A stretch of 47,192 nucleotides of DNA from Rhizobium sp. Root708 (GTDB lineage Bacteria; Pseudomonadota; Alphaproteobacteria; Rhizobiales; Rhizobiaceae), in the NCBI RefSeq assembly GCF_001429725.1, contig NZ_LMHV01000011.1, positions 25,118-72,309 of the forward strand, written 5' to 3'. A program made the position numbers and the translations under genes. Below the pieces are notes generated by a model, which had not been told where the DNA came from, made no database searches, and was given only the letters and a program-made list of their open reading frames with translations. Shown here piece after piece: positions 18,678 through 26,849 of this stretch. Positions within the stretch are counted from its first letter, which is position 1. Every line of letters begins with the position of its first letter.

Positions 18678-19833
18678 GATCGTCTTCCTTTGTTGCTATT
18701 CGCGTTATGACCGACATGCCGGGACGCAGGCGGTCGAAATTCGGCTGCGCCGGATCGAGCTCGATACGTACGGTCAGGCGCTGGGCCACCTTGGTGAAGT
18801 TGCCGCTGGCATTGTCGGGAGGCAGAAGCGCAAATGTTGAGCCACTTGCCGGCGAAATTTTCGAAACGACGCCATGCAAGGTTTCTCCGGGCAGAAGATC
18901 GACGGATATGTCGACAGGCTGCCCTTCGCGGACCAACGCCAGCTGGTTTTCCTTGTAGTTCGCCAGGACGTACACTTTTGGAAGCGGCACGATGGAGATG
19001 AGACTCGCACCCGTGGCGACGTAGTTCCCCAACTGCACGTTCCGCTTCGCGACAATGCCATCGACGGGGGCGCGAACGTCGGCGTATCCCAGATCCAGTT
19101 CGCGTGCCGCGACGTCGGCGGCGGCCGTGTCGACGTTCGCCTTCAGCACGTCACGCTGTTTTGCGATCACGTCGAGCTTGACCCGCTGGGCGACCACGCT
19201 CGCATCCGTCATCTTCGAGTTTGCCAACGCCCGTTCGTGAGCCGCGGTGGCCTTCTCGAGCGTCTGAAGCGAGCTCGCTCTGCCGTCGAGACCAAGCCGC
19301 GTCTGCCGCTCAAGCTCCTTGTTCGACTGGATTTCATCGGCGGCCGATGCCTGTTGCTGGGCAGCGGCGACATCGATTTGGGTAAGCTGGAAAGTTCGTT
19401 GGGTGTCGTTGTCCTCGAGTTGCGCTCTGGCAGCTTCAAGTCTCGCCTTTGCGGCACGAAGAGCAACTTCGAATGGCTTCCGGTCGATCTTGAATAAGAG
19501 ATCGCCAGCTTTGACATGGTCATAGTCGCGAACAGAGATTCCATCGACCGTGCCCCCGACGCGAGCGCTAATCGAAGAGACGTCGGCATAAACTGCCGCG
19601 TCATCCGTGGTCTGCACGGGTCGGCTCGCAACCCACCAATCCCAATTCGCTCCGGCGCCGACAACGGCAGAGAGCGCAACCGTGATTGCCGCGGCCGGCA
19701 CGATAAATGAGGACGGCGATACCCTTTTGGGTGACGGAGCCGCCTGCTGGTGGCTCTCATGCGCTCCCGGCAACGCCGTGACGTTGTTTCCCGACTGTTC
19801 GGATACTTGGTTCTTGTTTCGCAACCAGGCCAT
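18670..19833 (-). CDS. HlyD/EmrA-type membrane-fusion (periplasmic adaptor) protein
   Basis: A 387-residue adaptor with a cytoplasmic tail, a single TM near residues 45-65 (SSFIVPAAAITVALSAVVGA), the first lipoyl half with SARVGGTVDGISVRDYDHV, a long coiled-coil (AAKARLEAARAQLEDND..), the second lipoyl half (YADVRAPVDGIVAKRN) and a beta-barrel (GQPVDISVDLLPG). It links the MFS pump to an outer-membrane channel. I chose the ATG at 19833 from family length; the frame is open to a TTG at 20058 with GGAGAAG upstream, and the promoter (-10 at 20087-20092) would allow that longer form. Translation of the pump is coupled through an eight-base overlap. Confidence 0.88.
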   Translation of the reverse strand: MAWLRNKNQVSEQSGNNVTALPGAHESHQQAAPSPKRVSPSSFIVPAAAITVALSAVVGAGANWDWWVASRPVQTTDDAAVYADVSSISARVGGTVDGISVRDYDHVKAGDLLFKIDRKPFEVALRAAKARLEAARAQLEDNDTQRTFQLTQIDVAAAQQQASAADEIQSNKELERQTRLGLDGRASSLQTLEKATAAHERALANSKMTDASVVAQRVKLDVIAKQRDVLKANVDTAAADVAARELDLGYADVRAPVDGIVAKRNVQLGNYVATGASLISIVPLPKVYVLANYKENQLALVREGQPVDISVDLLPGETLHGVVSKISPASGSTFALLPPDNASGNFTKVAQRLTVRIELDPAQPNFDRLRPGMSVITRIATKEDDHV

Positions 19834-20086
19834 TTTCTTCGTCCATTTGGTACACGCCCAACCGGCGTCTTGAAAAAAGCGACGAGGTCGAACCGTGTGG
19901 GCTTTCAGGTTCACGCGGGAATGCGGCTCGCCGTTCATCGCTTCGTAGATTGGACATACGAAGCTCCAGCCCACCTCCGCATCCTTCGACAGGAAGGCCG
20001 GCAACCGAGCCAAATTCGCTTGTAATGACCTTGGGGAAAATCCCCTTGACCGCTCCAAGCCAACTTCTCCGCTGCTTGTGCAACCT

Positions 20087-20115
20087 CATATAAACGATAC
20101 GTATCGTTCAATCAA
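20087..20115 (-). promoter_or_regulatory. Promoter of the HlyD/MFS array with operator in its spacer
   Basis: Read on the minus strand, -35 TTGATT (20115-20110) is followed by exactly 17 bp and then -10 TATATG (20092-20087). The whole spacer except one base is the palindrome AACGATACGTATCGTT. This layout, with the operator between -35 and -10, is typical of genes shut off by TetR-family repressors. Confidence 0.7.
20093..20108. promoter_or_regulatory. 16-bp perfect palindrome, probable TetR-family operator
   Basis: AACGATACGTATCGTT is a perfect 8+8 palindrome centred between 20100 and 20101. It fills the spacer of the efflux promoter. The TetR gene at 13659-14267, in the same array, is the natural candidate to bind it; no second copy was seen at the TetR gene itself. 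Confidence 0.7.
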
Positions 20116-20360
20116 TAATGCGAGCCGTGAAATTTCACTTGCCCAGCTATTCGGCTTTGGCTGAGGGGCTCGCCGACCAAGGATGAAAGCAGGCGTGGCC
20201 ACAGGTCACCATTCAACACCGAGATATGGGCAACACCTTCGTACAATGGCGCCGAAGGCCGTTTCGGATGTTCTGTTCTGTCGTTGGACGAGCGGCGCAG
20301 TGCCGTATTAGAAAAGCCTCTTGTCCTTAAAGACGGGCCCGTGCTCGGGGAGTATCCCTT

Positions 20361-22121
20361 ATGGCTTGCCTTCTTTCAGTGAACGTCGGCCTGCCGCGCA
20401 ACGTTGAGTGGCAGAACCGGATCGTCAAGACGGCAATCTGGAAATCCCCGGTTGACGGTCCGCGCATGGTCCTACGATTGAACATCGATGGGGACGGACA
20501 GGCGGATCGCAACGGACACGGTGGGGAACAGCGCGCAGTATTCGTCTACCAGATCGACTCCTACCGATATTGGGAACGACATCTAGGGCGCAGCGATTTC
20601 GTCTACGGTCAATTCGGTGAGAATTTCACCGTTGAAGGCCTCGCCGACGACGAAGTTTGTATAGGCGACCGATACCTGATCGGTGGCGCCCTGTTCGAGG
20701 TAACGCAACCGCGCGTTACCTGCTATCGCCTCGGAATTCGGATGCAAGTGCCCGAGATGGCCGCGCTGGTCGTGTCGCATGGGCGGCCGGGATTCTACCT
20801 GCGTGTTATTGAAGAAGGCGAGGTTCAGGCGGGTGACGAGATCTTAAAGACGGTTTCCGGTGACGGCGGAATGACGATCTCGGAAATCAATGCGCTGCTC
20901 TACAAGCCAGGTCATCCCGTTGATCGACTGGAACGCGCGCTACACATCCCGGCGCTCAGCGCAGGATGGCATCGCTCATTCGAAGCGTTGCTGAGACAAT
21001 CGAAGGAAGCTGTAGGCGAGACAGGAAACGTTGGCCTGACCGGACCGGCGCAGGCTGCCCCGGCATGGCGCGGCTTTCGTCCATTCCGCGTGGTTCGCAA
21101 ATTGGAGGAGACCGACGGCGTCACATCGCTTCAACTGGCGCCCCTGGATGGGATCCCGTTAGACAGATACCTCCCGGGCCAGTTCATTGTTCTCCGGCTG
21201 GAGCCATCCGCCGCACCCCTGATCCTTCGCAGCTATTCTTTGTCAGGCGATCAGGACGGCAAGCGTTTCAGGGTGACAATCAAGCGAGAGCCCGGGGGCG
21301 CCGCCGGAAAGTATGTAAGCGAGGAACTGAAGGAAGGTGATGTCGTCCAGGCGAGCGCGCCACGCGGCGAGTTTACACTAATCCCCGGTGATGGTCCCGT
21401 AGTTCTCTTAAGTGCTGGTATAGGGATCACGCCGGTCCTGAGCATTCTACATGCTCTGGCGGCCGAGAAGTCTTCGAGGGAGATATGGTGGCTGTACGGC
21501 GCACGCAGCAGCCTGGAACACCCACTTGCGAGTGAAGTGAGCGAACACCTGCGATCGCTTCCGAACGTTCGCAGCCACGTCTGCTACAGCTCGCCGATCC
21601 AGGGCGACCAGCAAGGTGTGAACTATGAGTCAAAGGGACGCCTCGACGAGGGAGTACTCCGCGAACTTGGCCTGCCGATCAAAGGTGACTTCTACATCTG
21701 CGGGCCCTCGAGTTTCATGCGTGACCTCACCGACGGACTTGAAGACCTCGGCGTCGCGCGCCGTCGCATCCACACGGAAATGTTCGGTTCGACCTCGGCC
21801 ATCAATCCTGGGATCGCGCCGTCGCCGGGACGACCACCGCAGGTGCCAGAAGGATGGCGTGGAACCGGCGCACTCGTCTCTTTCGCTCGAAGCGGCTTGG
21901 CTCTGCGATGGAACCCCGACCTCCACAATCTTCTGGAGCTCGCAGAGAGCTGCGAGGTACCCACACGATGGTCCTGCCGGACCGGCGTCTGCCACACCTG
22001 CGAAACGGGAATAATATCGGGATCGGTTACCTGCCAGCCTAGTCCGATCGATGATGCCACGGATGGCAATGTGCTGCTTTGCTGTTCGCAGCCTCGCGGC
22101 GATATCGTCATCGACCTTTAG
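20361..22121 (+). CDS. MOSC-domain / ferredoxin-NAD(P)H reductase / 2Fe-2S fusion oxidoreductase
   Basis: The 586-residue protein joins three modules. The N-terminal MOSC domain (about 1-220, YiiM-like) has GDGQADRNGHGGEQRAVFVY, FGENFTVEG and QPRVTCYRLGIRM, where the cysteine is the expected sulfur/Mo-handling residue. A flavodoxin-reductase core follows (about 245-480) with LRSYSLSG for FAD and LLSAGIGITPVLSIL and GDFYICGPSSFM for NAD(P). The C-terminal plant-type 2Fe-2S domain has CRTGVCHTC plus LLCCSQP. Such fusions occur in proteobacteria and are thought to reduce N-hydroxylated or sulfur compounds. The start at 20361 is supported by GGGGAG eight bases upstream. It is divergent from the efflux operon and 40 bp ahead of a peroxiredoxin-like gene. 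Confidence 0.88.
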   Translation: MACLLSVNVGLPRNVEWQNRIVKTAIWKSPVDGPRMVLRLNIDGDGQADRNGHGGEQRAVFVYQIDSYRYWERHLGRSDFVYGQFGENFTVEGLADDEVCIGDRYLIGGALFEVTQPRVTCYRLGIRMQVPEMAALVVSHGRPGFYLRVIEEGEVQAGDEILKTVSGDGGMTISEINALLYKPGHPVDRLERALHIPALSAGWHRSFEALLRQSKEAVGETGNVGLTGPAQAAPAWRGFRPFRVVRKLEETDGVTSLQLAPLDGIPLDRYLPGQFIVLRLEPSAAPLILRSYSLSGDQDGKRFRVTIKREPGGAAGKYVSEELKEGDVVQASAPRGEFTLIPGDGPVVLLSAGIGITPVLSILHALAAEKSSREIWWLYGARSSLEHPLASEVSEHLRSLPNVRSHVCYSSPIQGDQQGVNYESKGRLDEGVLRELGLPIKGDFYICGPSSFMRDLTDGLEDLGVARRRIHTEMFGSTSAINPGIAPSPGRPPQVPEGWRGTGALVSFARSGLALRWNPDLHNLLELAESCEVPTRWSCRTGVCHTCETGIISGSVTCQPSPIDDATDGNVLLCCSQPRGDIVIDL

Positions 22122-22161
22122 CAGCGCAATTCCGAAGTCAACGCGCAAAGAGGATTCTGAA

Positions 22162-22761
22162 ATGAGACCAGACATCGTGCCGGGTGCGGCTCTTCCAGGC
22201 TACGAGCTGAGCGATCACACCGGCAAGCGCCGCAAGCTCTCCGATCTTCAGTCCATCTATCCCATGGTTCTGGTTCTGAGCCGCGGCAGTTTCTGTCCCA
22301 AGGATCGGCGCCAGCATGAGGGTTTGCTTCAACTTCATCGAGAGATGGAGGTGGGATACTGCAGGATGGTAACGATCAGTACCGACACAATCGCGGAAAC
22401 ACATGAATTCCGCAGCGGAGTTGGTGCGCACTGGCCGTTTCTCGCGGATCCGAGGAGGACCATCCAGAAGGACCTCGGTATCGCCGAGTACACCGACGCT
22501 GCGCACAACCCGATGATCCCCCACGTCATCGTCCTCGAGCCGAAACTTACCATTTACAAGGTCTATAACGGCTATTGGTTCTTCGGCCGGCCGACGGTGG
22601 AGGAACTGCGGCAGGATCTGCGCGCGGTCTGCAAGAAATCCTTCCCGGACTGGGACATCTCTGAGCAAGAGCTGCGGACCGCCTGGCAAGAGGGGAACAA
22701 GGACAGGTTCTTTCCCTACGGCAAATCCCTGGTCGAGATACTGGGCAATGGAGAGCCCTAG
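22162..22761 (+). CDS. Peroxiredoxin-like (AhpC/TSA, redoxin-fold) protein
   Basis: The 199-residue thioredoxin-fold protein has the peroxidatic motif region LVLSRGSFCPKDRRQHEG, where the cysteine follows F as in PGxFCPxCR-type peroxiredoxins. TISTDTIAETHEFR and WPFLADPRRTIQKDLGI also match the AhpC/TSA pattern. The conserved Thr before the Cys is Ser here. The start at 22162 has AGAGG at good spacing. It is 40 bp behind the MOSC/reductase gene and may receive electrons from it (inference). Its stop codon shares the sequence CTAG with the stop of the convergent regulator gene, so the 3' ends overlap by three bases. Confidence 0.82.
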   Translation: MRPDIVPGAALPGYELSDHTGKRRKLSDLQSIYPMVLVLSRGSFCPKDRRQHEGLLQLHREMEVGYCRMVTISTDTIAETHEFRSGVGAHWPFLADPRRTIQKDLGIAEYTDAAHNPMIPHVIVLEPKLTIYKVYNGYWFFGRPTVEELRQDLRAVCKKSFPDWDISEQELRTAWQEGNKDRFFPYGKSLVEILGNGEP

Positions 22762-25607
22762 GGCAATCTGGCAAGAAGACGTTCGGCACGTCGCACCAAT
22801 GGTGTTTCGAAACCTTCTGTAATCCGAAGATAGACGGGCTGAAGGAGGTGACGAGCACCGGATTGTCCACTGTCCTGGCGAAAAGTCGCCAGATCGATTG
22901 TCGCGGCCAGTTCCGACGTAAGTGCGCCTTGCATCCGGCTCCAATCCAACGCGCTTTCCAGACAGCTCTCAATTTGTTCGGAGGGAGTATTCGGCATCCG
23001 CCCCAGAACGGAAGCCTTTGTTCGAAGCAACTCCGGCATATGGGAGACATCCCCGCTGTTTTCGACCTCTCGGATTGCTCGATCGACCAACTCCAAGGCG
23101 TCCGTGGCGCGACCCGACGCTGCCAAACCGGTGGCGAGGGCGACGCTGAAGGTCGTCGTTAGGAGTTCGTAGCGCGCGACTTGCAAATCCACGATGGCGG
23201 ATTCCAGCATGGGCACACCCGGTGCTACCTCGCCACGGCGAATGGCAAGCAATCCCTCGTAAGCCCGTCCTGCTGCAAGATACGGCTCAAGCTGGTGAAG
23301 TCTTGCGCGTTGCGTGAACCGCTCGAGCAACTCTTCGGCCGTTTCAATTTCATCCATGGATATGTAAAGGGAGATTGCCCAGATGAGCGCAATCGACAGT
23401 GTTACTGGATGATCCTTCTCGATTGCATCCGCGATGGTCCGGTGGGCGTGTGCCACAGCCTGATCGGCTAAACCTTGAAGCCACAGTGTTTTCGCCAGGA
23501 ATATCCCCGCAAGGTCATGGCCATCGAAGCCAAGATAGATGGTTTTCGAGTCCACCAGCGGAGCCTGCCGTTCGTGAGCGGCCTCCAATTCGGCCCGGGC
23601 CCTGACGAGGTCCCCGGTATGTGTCAACGAAATGCCGGTAATCGCATGCGCCAGAGCTTTCACCGCCGGGTCGCTCTCACGGATCGACAGTTTCAATGCG
23701 CGTCTGCCCAGTTCGATCGCGGCCTTGAAGTGTCCGATCCGCAGATAATACATCGTAAGTGGCGCCATAAGCTGTAGTTCGCTGCGCGGATCATTGCTGC
23801 CGATTGCAATGGCCAGGCTACGGCTCAGAGCGACATGGGCGGCGCTGCTGCTGCCGCGCGTGAACATCATCGACAAACCAAATGCTGCCTGGAGATGCAT
23901 TTCGTACGCGTCGCCGATGTCGGGCTCGTCGAGGGCAGCGATCGCAGTTTCCGACCAATGACGGCAGTCATCCAGCAACGAGAGCGTAAGAAAAATCGGC
24001 GATGCACTGGCAGCAAGCGCAATGCCAAGATGACGATCGCCGCCAGGACCAAAAGTCCATTCCAGTGCTACTCTCACATCGTTGATACCGGCGAGATAGG
24101 GAGAGCGAGCGACCGTGTCGTGAAGCGTGGCCGCATTGTTCTCCAGCCATTTCAGGCAGTATGAGGCGTACCTGCCTGCGAGCGCGGTTCTCTCCCGGGT
24201 GTCAGCCGCCAAGCCAAGGATGTATGCCCGGGTGGTTGCCAGCAATCGGTAGCTTGTGATGCCATCGCTCTGGCGCGCAGCCAGCATCGATTTTCCGACG
24301 AGGCTTTCGATGGTGTCGATAACCATGGTCGGATCTTTGCCCTCGCCATGGGTCACATTGATCGCCCCGTCGAGCGTAAAATGCCCGGGGAATACAGAGA
24401 GGCAGCGAAGTACCCATCGCTCCTCTGGGGAGAGGAGTTCGTAACTCCAGTTAAGCGTAGCCTGCAACGTCTTCTGTCGCTCCGGCGCCGACCGGCTACC
24501 TTGCCAAAGCAGCGTAAGATGCTGATCCAGCAACGTTGCGGTCTGCTGCAGACCAAGAGCTTCAACGCGACCGGCAGCTAGCTCTATCGCCAGCGCAACG
24601 CCATCAAGCTTCCTGCAAATGGCAGTGACAAGCGCGGCATCTGCATCATTCAGAGTAAGCCGGGCGCCGCTCGCGGTCGCACTGTCGATAAACAATTGTG
24701 CGGCGGGAAAGCGAAGCGCGTCTGTGGCCGTGATCGATGTATCATCCGGAGGAACCTCCAGCGGGTCCAGTTTGTAGACGAACTCACCCGCTGCTCGCAA
24801 CGCTTCTCGACTGGTCGTCAGAAGGTGGACCTGCGGTGTCCCGCGATAAATCTGTGAAGCAATGGCGGCAACGGAATCAACGACATGCTCGCAATTGTCA
24901 AGCACGAGCAAAATGCGTTTGTTCCGCAGGAAGGTCACTAGGCTCGGCGTCGGATCGCGGGACCTGACGGCTATCCCCAATGTCGACGCAAGCGACGTCG
25001 TCACCATGTTAGGGTCGCTCAACATGCCGAAATCGACGAACAGAACGCCTCCAACGAATGGTTCAAGCATGTCATGGGCAATCGCCAGGGCGAGAGTTGT
25101 CTTTCCAACGCCGCCAGGGCCAGTGATCGTTACGAAACGGGAAGATATCAGCCTGGCGGACAAGTCATGCACACCTTCGCCACGGCCAATCATGCCGACC
25201 ACCCGCGGCGGAAGTAAGTGGCGGACGCCGACGTCATCAAGTGAAGGTTCCGTTGCAGCGGTTCCACCGCTGGCATCGATGGGCGCCACGAAGCGATAGC
25301 CGCGACCGGCGATCGTCGCGATGTATCTCGCGCCGCTCTCGCCGTCACCCAGAGCCTTTCGCAACGTTGAAACATGGAAGCGAAGGGTACTTTCCTCTAC
25401 CGTAAGGTCCGGCCAAACACGGGCCATCAGGTCCGATTTGGCAATCACGCTATCCGGATTGCAAACCAGCTCGATGAGGATGTCCAGTGCTCGTCCACCA
25501 AGGTCTACCGGATCCCCGTCGCGCGTCAGAAGCCGTTCGCTTGGCTTCAACCGAAATCGATCGAAGCATATCTCGCCAGCGTGCTGAGTGGAAAACGCGT
25601 TAGTCAT
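22758..25607 (-). CDS. OmpR-type winged-helix / STAND ATPase transcriptional regulator
   Basis: The 949-residue protein has an N-terminal OmpR/CadC-type winged helix (about 15-108; ESTLRFHVSTLRKALGDGES, then YIATIAGRGYRFVAP). An NB-ARC-like ATPase follows, with Walker A GPGGVGKTT (163-171) and the sensor segment ILLVLDNCEHVVD, then GVALAIELAAGRVEAL and WSYELLSPEERWVLRCLSVF. A helical TPR-like C-terminal half makes up the remainder. Such signal-transduction ATPases are inactive until ligand binding allows oligomerisation. The start at 25607 (MTNAFSTQ) has GGGAAAGG upstream. It is divergent from a FixJ-like gene that has lost its DNA-binding domain. Its targets are unknown; the adjacent convergent redox genes are candidates. 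Confidence 0.85.
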   Translation of the reverse strand: MTNAFSTQHAGEICFDRFRLKPSERLLTRDGDPVDLGGRALDILIELVCNPDSVIAKSDLMARVWPDLTVEESTLRFHVSTLRKALGDGESGARYIATIAGRGYRFVAPIDASGGTAATEPSLDDVGVRHLLPPRVVGMIGRGEGVHDLSARLISSRFVTITGPGGVGKTTLALAIAHDMLEPFVGGVLFVDFGMLSDPNMVTTSLASTLGIAVRSRDPTPSLVTFLRNKRILLVLDNCEHVVDSVAAIASQIYRGTPQVHLLTTSREALRAAGEFVYKLDPLEVPPDDTSITATDALRFPAAQLFIDSATASGARLTLNDADAALVTAICRKLDGVALAIELAAGRVEALGLQQTATLLDQHLTLLWQGSRSAPERQKTLQATLNWSYELLSPEERWVLRCLSVFPGHFTLDGAINVTHGEGKDPTMVIDTIESLVGKSMLAARQSDGITSYRLLATTRAYILGLAADTRERTALAGRYASYCLKWLENNAATLHDTVARSPYLAGINDVRVALEWTFGPGGDRHLGIALAASASPIFLTLSLLDDCRHWSETAIAALDEPDIGDAYEMHLQAAFGLSMMFTRGSSSAAHVALSRSLAIAIGSNDPRSELQLMAPLTMYYLRIGHFKAAIELGRRALKLSIRESDPAVKALAHAITGISLTHTGDLVRARAELEAAHERQAPLVDSKTIYLGFDGHDLAGIFLAKTLWLQGLADQAVAHAHRTIADAIEKDHPVTLSIALIWAISLYISMDEIETAEELLERFTQRARLHQLEPYLAAGRAYEGLLAIRRGEVAPGVPMLESAIVDLQVARYELLTTTFSVALATGLAASGRATDALELVDRAIREVENSGDVSHMPELLRTKASVLGRMPNTPSEQIESCLESALDWSRMQGALTSELAATIDLATFRQDSGQSGARHLLQPVYLRITEGFETPLVRRAERLLARLP

Positions 25608-25816
25608 GGACCTTTCCCTGGGCGCATCGAGCACTTTACTCCAATAGGCTATCAATTCCATCATGGAACGGGGCCATATGCCTTTCGTATGAGGCCGTCT
25701 GACTTAGCCAGGTTTCAACCCATCAAAGTCAAACGATTTCAAGCATCATCAAACGGGCCAAAACTATCGAGTTGGGCCACAATGATCAGAGCGTTTTCTA
25801 CTGTAGGAGGCTCGAT

Positions 25817-26509
25817 ATGATCAGGATTTTAGACAGAGCCCCGGAACTGCCGGGCTCGGACGTCTGTTCCTCAACGCCGGTGGTTTACATCGTCGATGAC
25901 GATGTTTCTGTTCGGGAGTCGCTGGAGGGCCTCGTTTGCTCCGGTGGATGGAGGGCGGAAGCTTATGCATGCGCGGAGTCGTTTTTGTCCTCGGTCAGAC
26001 CAGAGGTTCGGAGTTGCCTGATCCTGGACCTAAATTTACCGGATCTCAGCGGGCTGCAAGTGCAGAGCCGTGTTCGTGAAGAGCATCAAGACACGCCAAT
26101 CATCTTTATTACTGGTGATGCGGACGTGCCTTGTGCAGTGCAGGCCATGAAAGCTGGCGCCTGTGAGTACCTACTCAAACCGCTCGCTCCCGACGAGCTG
26201 CTTGATGCGATCGGACGTTGCATCATGCTCAGTAGCGCTGAGCTCGATCGGCGCTCCCAATATGATATGATGTTAGACCGCTATCATTCACTCACTTTGC
26301 GCGAACGCCAAGTCATGTCCTTGGTTGCTGGGGGCCTAATGAATAAGGTCGTCGCATATTAGTTGGGAATAAGCGAGATCACCGTCAAGGCGCACCGCGG
26401 CCAAGTTATGCGGAAAATGGATGCCAATTCGTTGCCCGATTTAGTCATGAAGGCGGCGCGCCTTGGCGTTCTTTCCTTAACGCCAGAGTTAGAGCATTCC
26501 GGCATTTGA
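25817..26509 (+). pseudogene. FixJ/NodW-like response regulator with in-frame amber codon
   Basis: The product has a full receiver domain: acidic pocket VDDD (27-29), phospho-acceptor Asp71 in LILDLNLPDLSG, the Thr region FITGDADV and Lys in EYLLKPLAP. A LuxR-type HTH then begins with LTLRERQVMSLVAGGLMNKVVAY. At codon 182 (26360-26362) TAG stands where the family has Glu. The same frame continues LGISEITVKAHRGQVMRKMD and on to a TGA at 26507. So a single substitution removes the DNA-binding half; without it the protein would be 230 residues. The ribosome binding site AGGAGG at 25805-25810 is excellent, so a receiver-only protein of 181 residues could still be made. I do not expect suppression. 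Confidence 0.85.
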
Positions 26510-26849
26510 CGAGCTCACAATCATATGGGAAGTCGCCGCCACAGCGCGGCTCTCGCACGCGATTACGTGTCGTGGCGGTTCCGGAGATTTCGAGAACCGC
26601 ACAAGCGACGACAATTCCTTCTGAAAGCGATCTGTGCGTAAGAGCCGGCGCGATTTGCCGAACTCTCCCGCCTCAGATAAGGAACTCAGTAGCCTCAGTT
26701 CTACCGACAAGAGAGGCGCGCAGCATTTGCAGGGTCTACGGTTCGAATCCGCTCAGGAGGTTCGGAACGGAGCATGGGGCACATTTCCGGATTGCAGACT
26801 TATGGCGGAGGGGCGAAGCACCGGAGGTCTTTGCTCCGGTGCTTCGGGT
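26510..26849. other. Spacer between convergent 3' ends, with a strong hairpin
   Basis: No coding sequence is recognised. The segment GGTTCGAATCC near 26739 looks like a tRNA T-loop, but no other tRNA arms fit. The only clear structure is the 13-bp stem at 26814-26846. Confidence 0.5.
26814..26846. terminator. 13-bp perfect stem-loop at the end of the ABC exporter gene
   Basis: The arms cgaagcaccggag (26814-26826) and ctccggtgcttcg (26834-26846) are fully complementary with a seven-base loop. It lies four bases beyond the stop of the minus-strand exporter gene, the position of a terminator. No T-run follows on either strand, so it may act as a 3'-end stabiliser or Rho-assisted terminator. Confidence 0.6.

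Noticed and set aside
26725..26760. tRNA-like T-loop GGTTCGAATCC
   Set aside because: The T-stem pairs poorly and no anticodon or acceptor arm could be fitted. It could be a tRNA 3' scrap at most.
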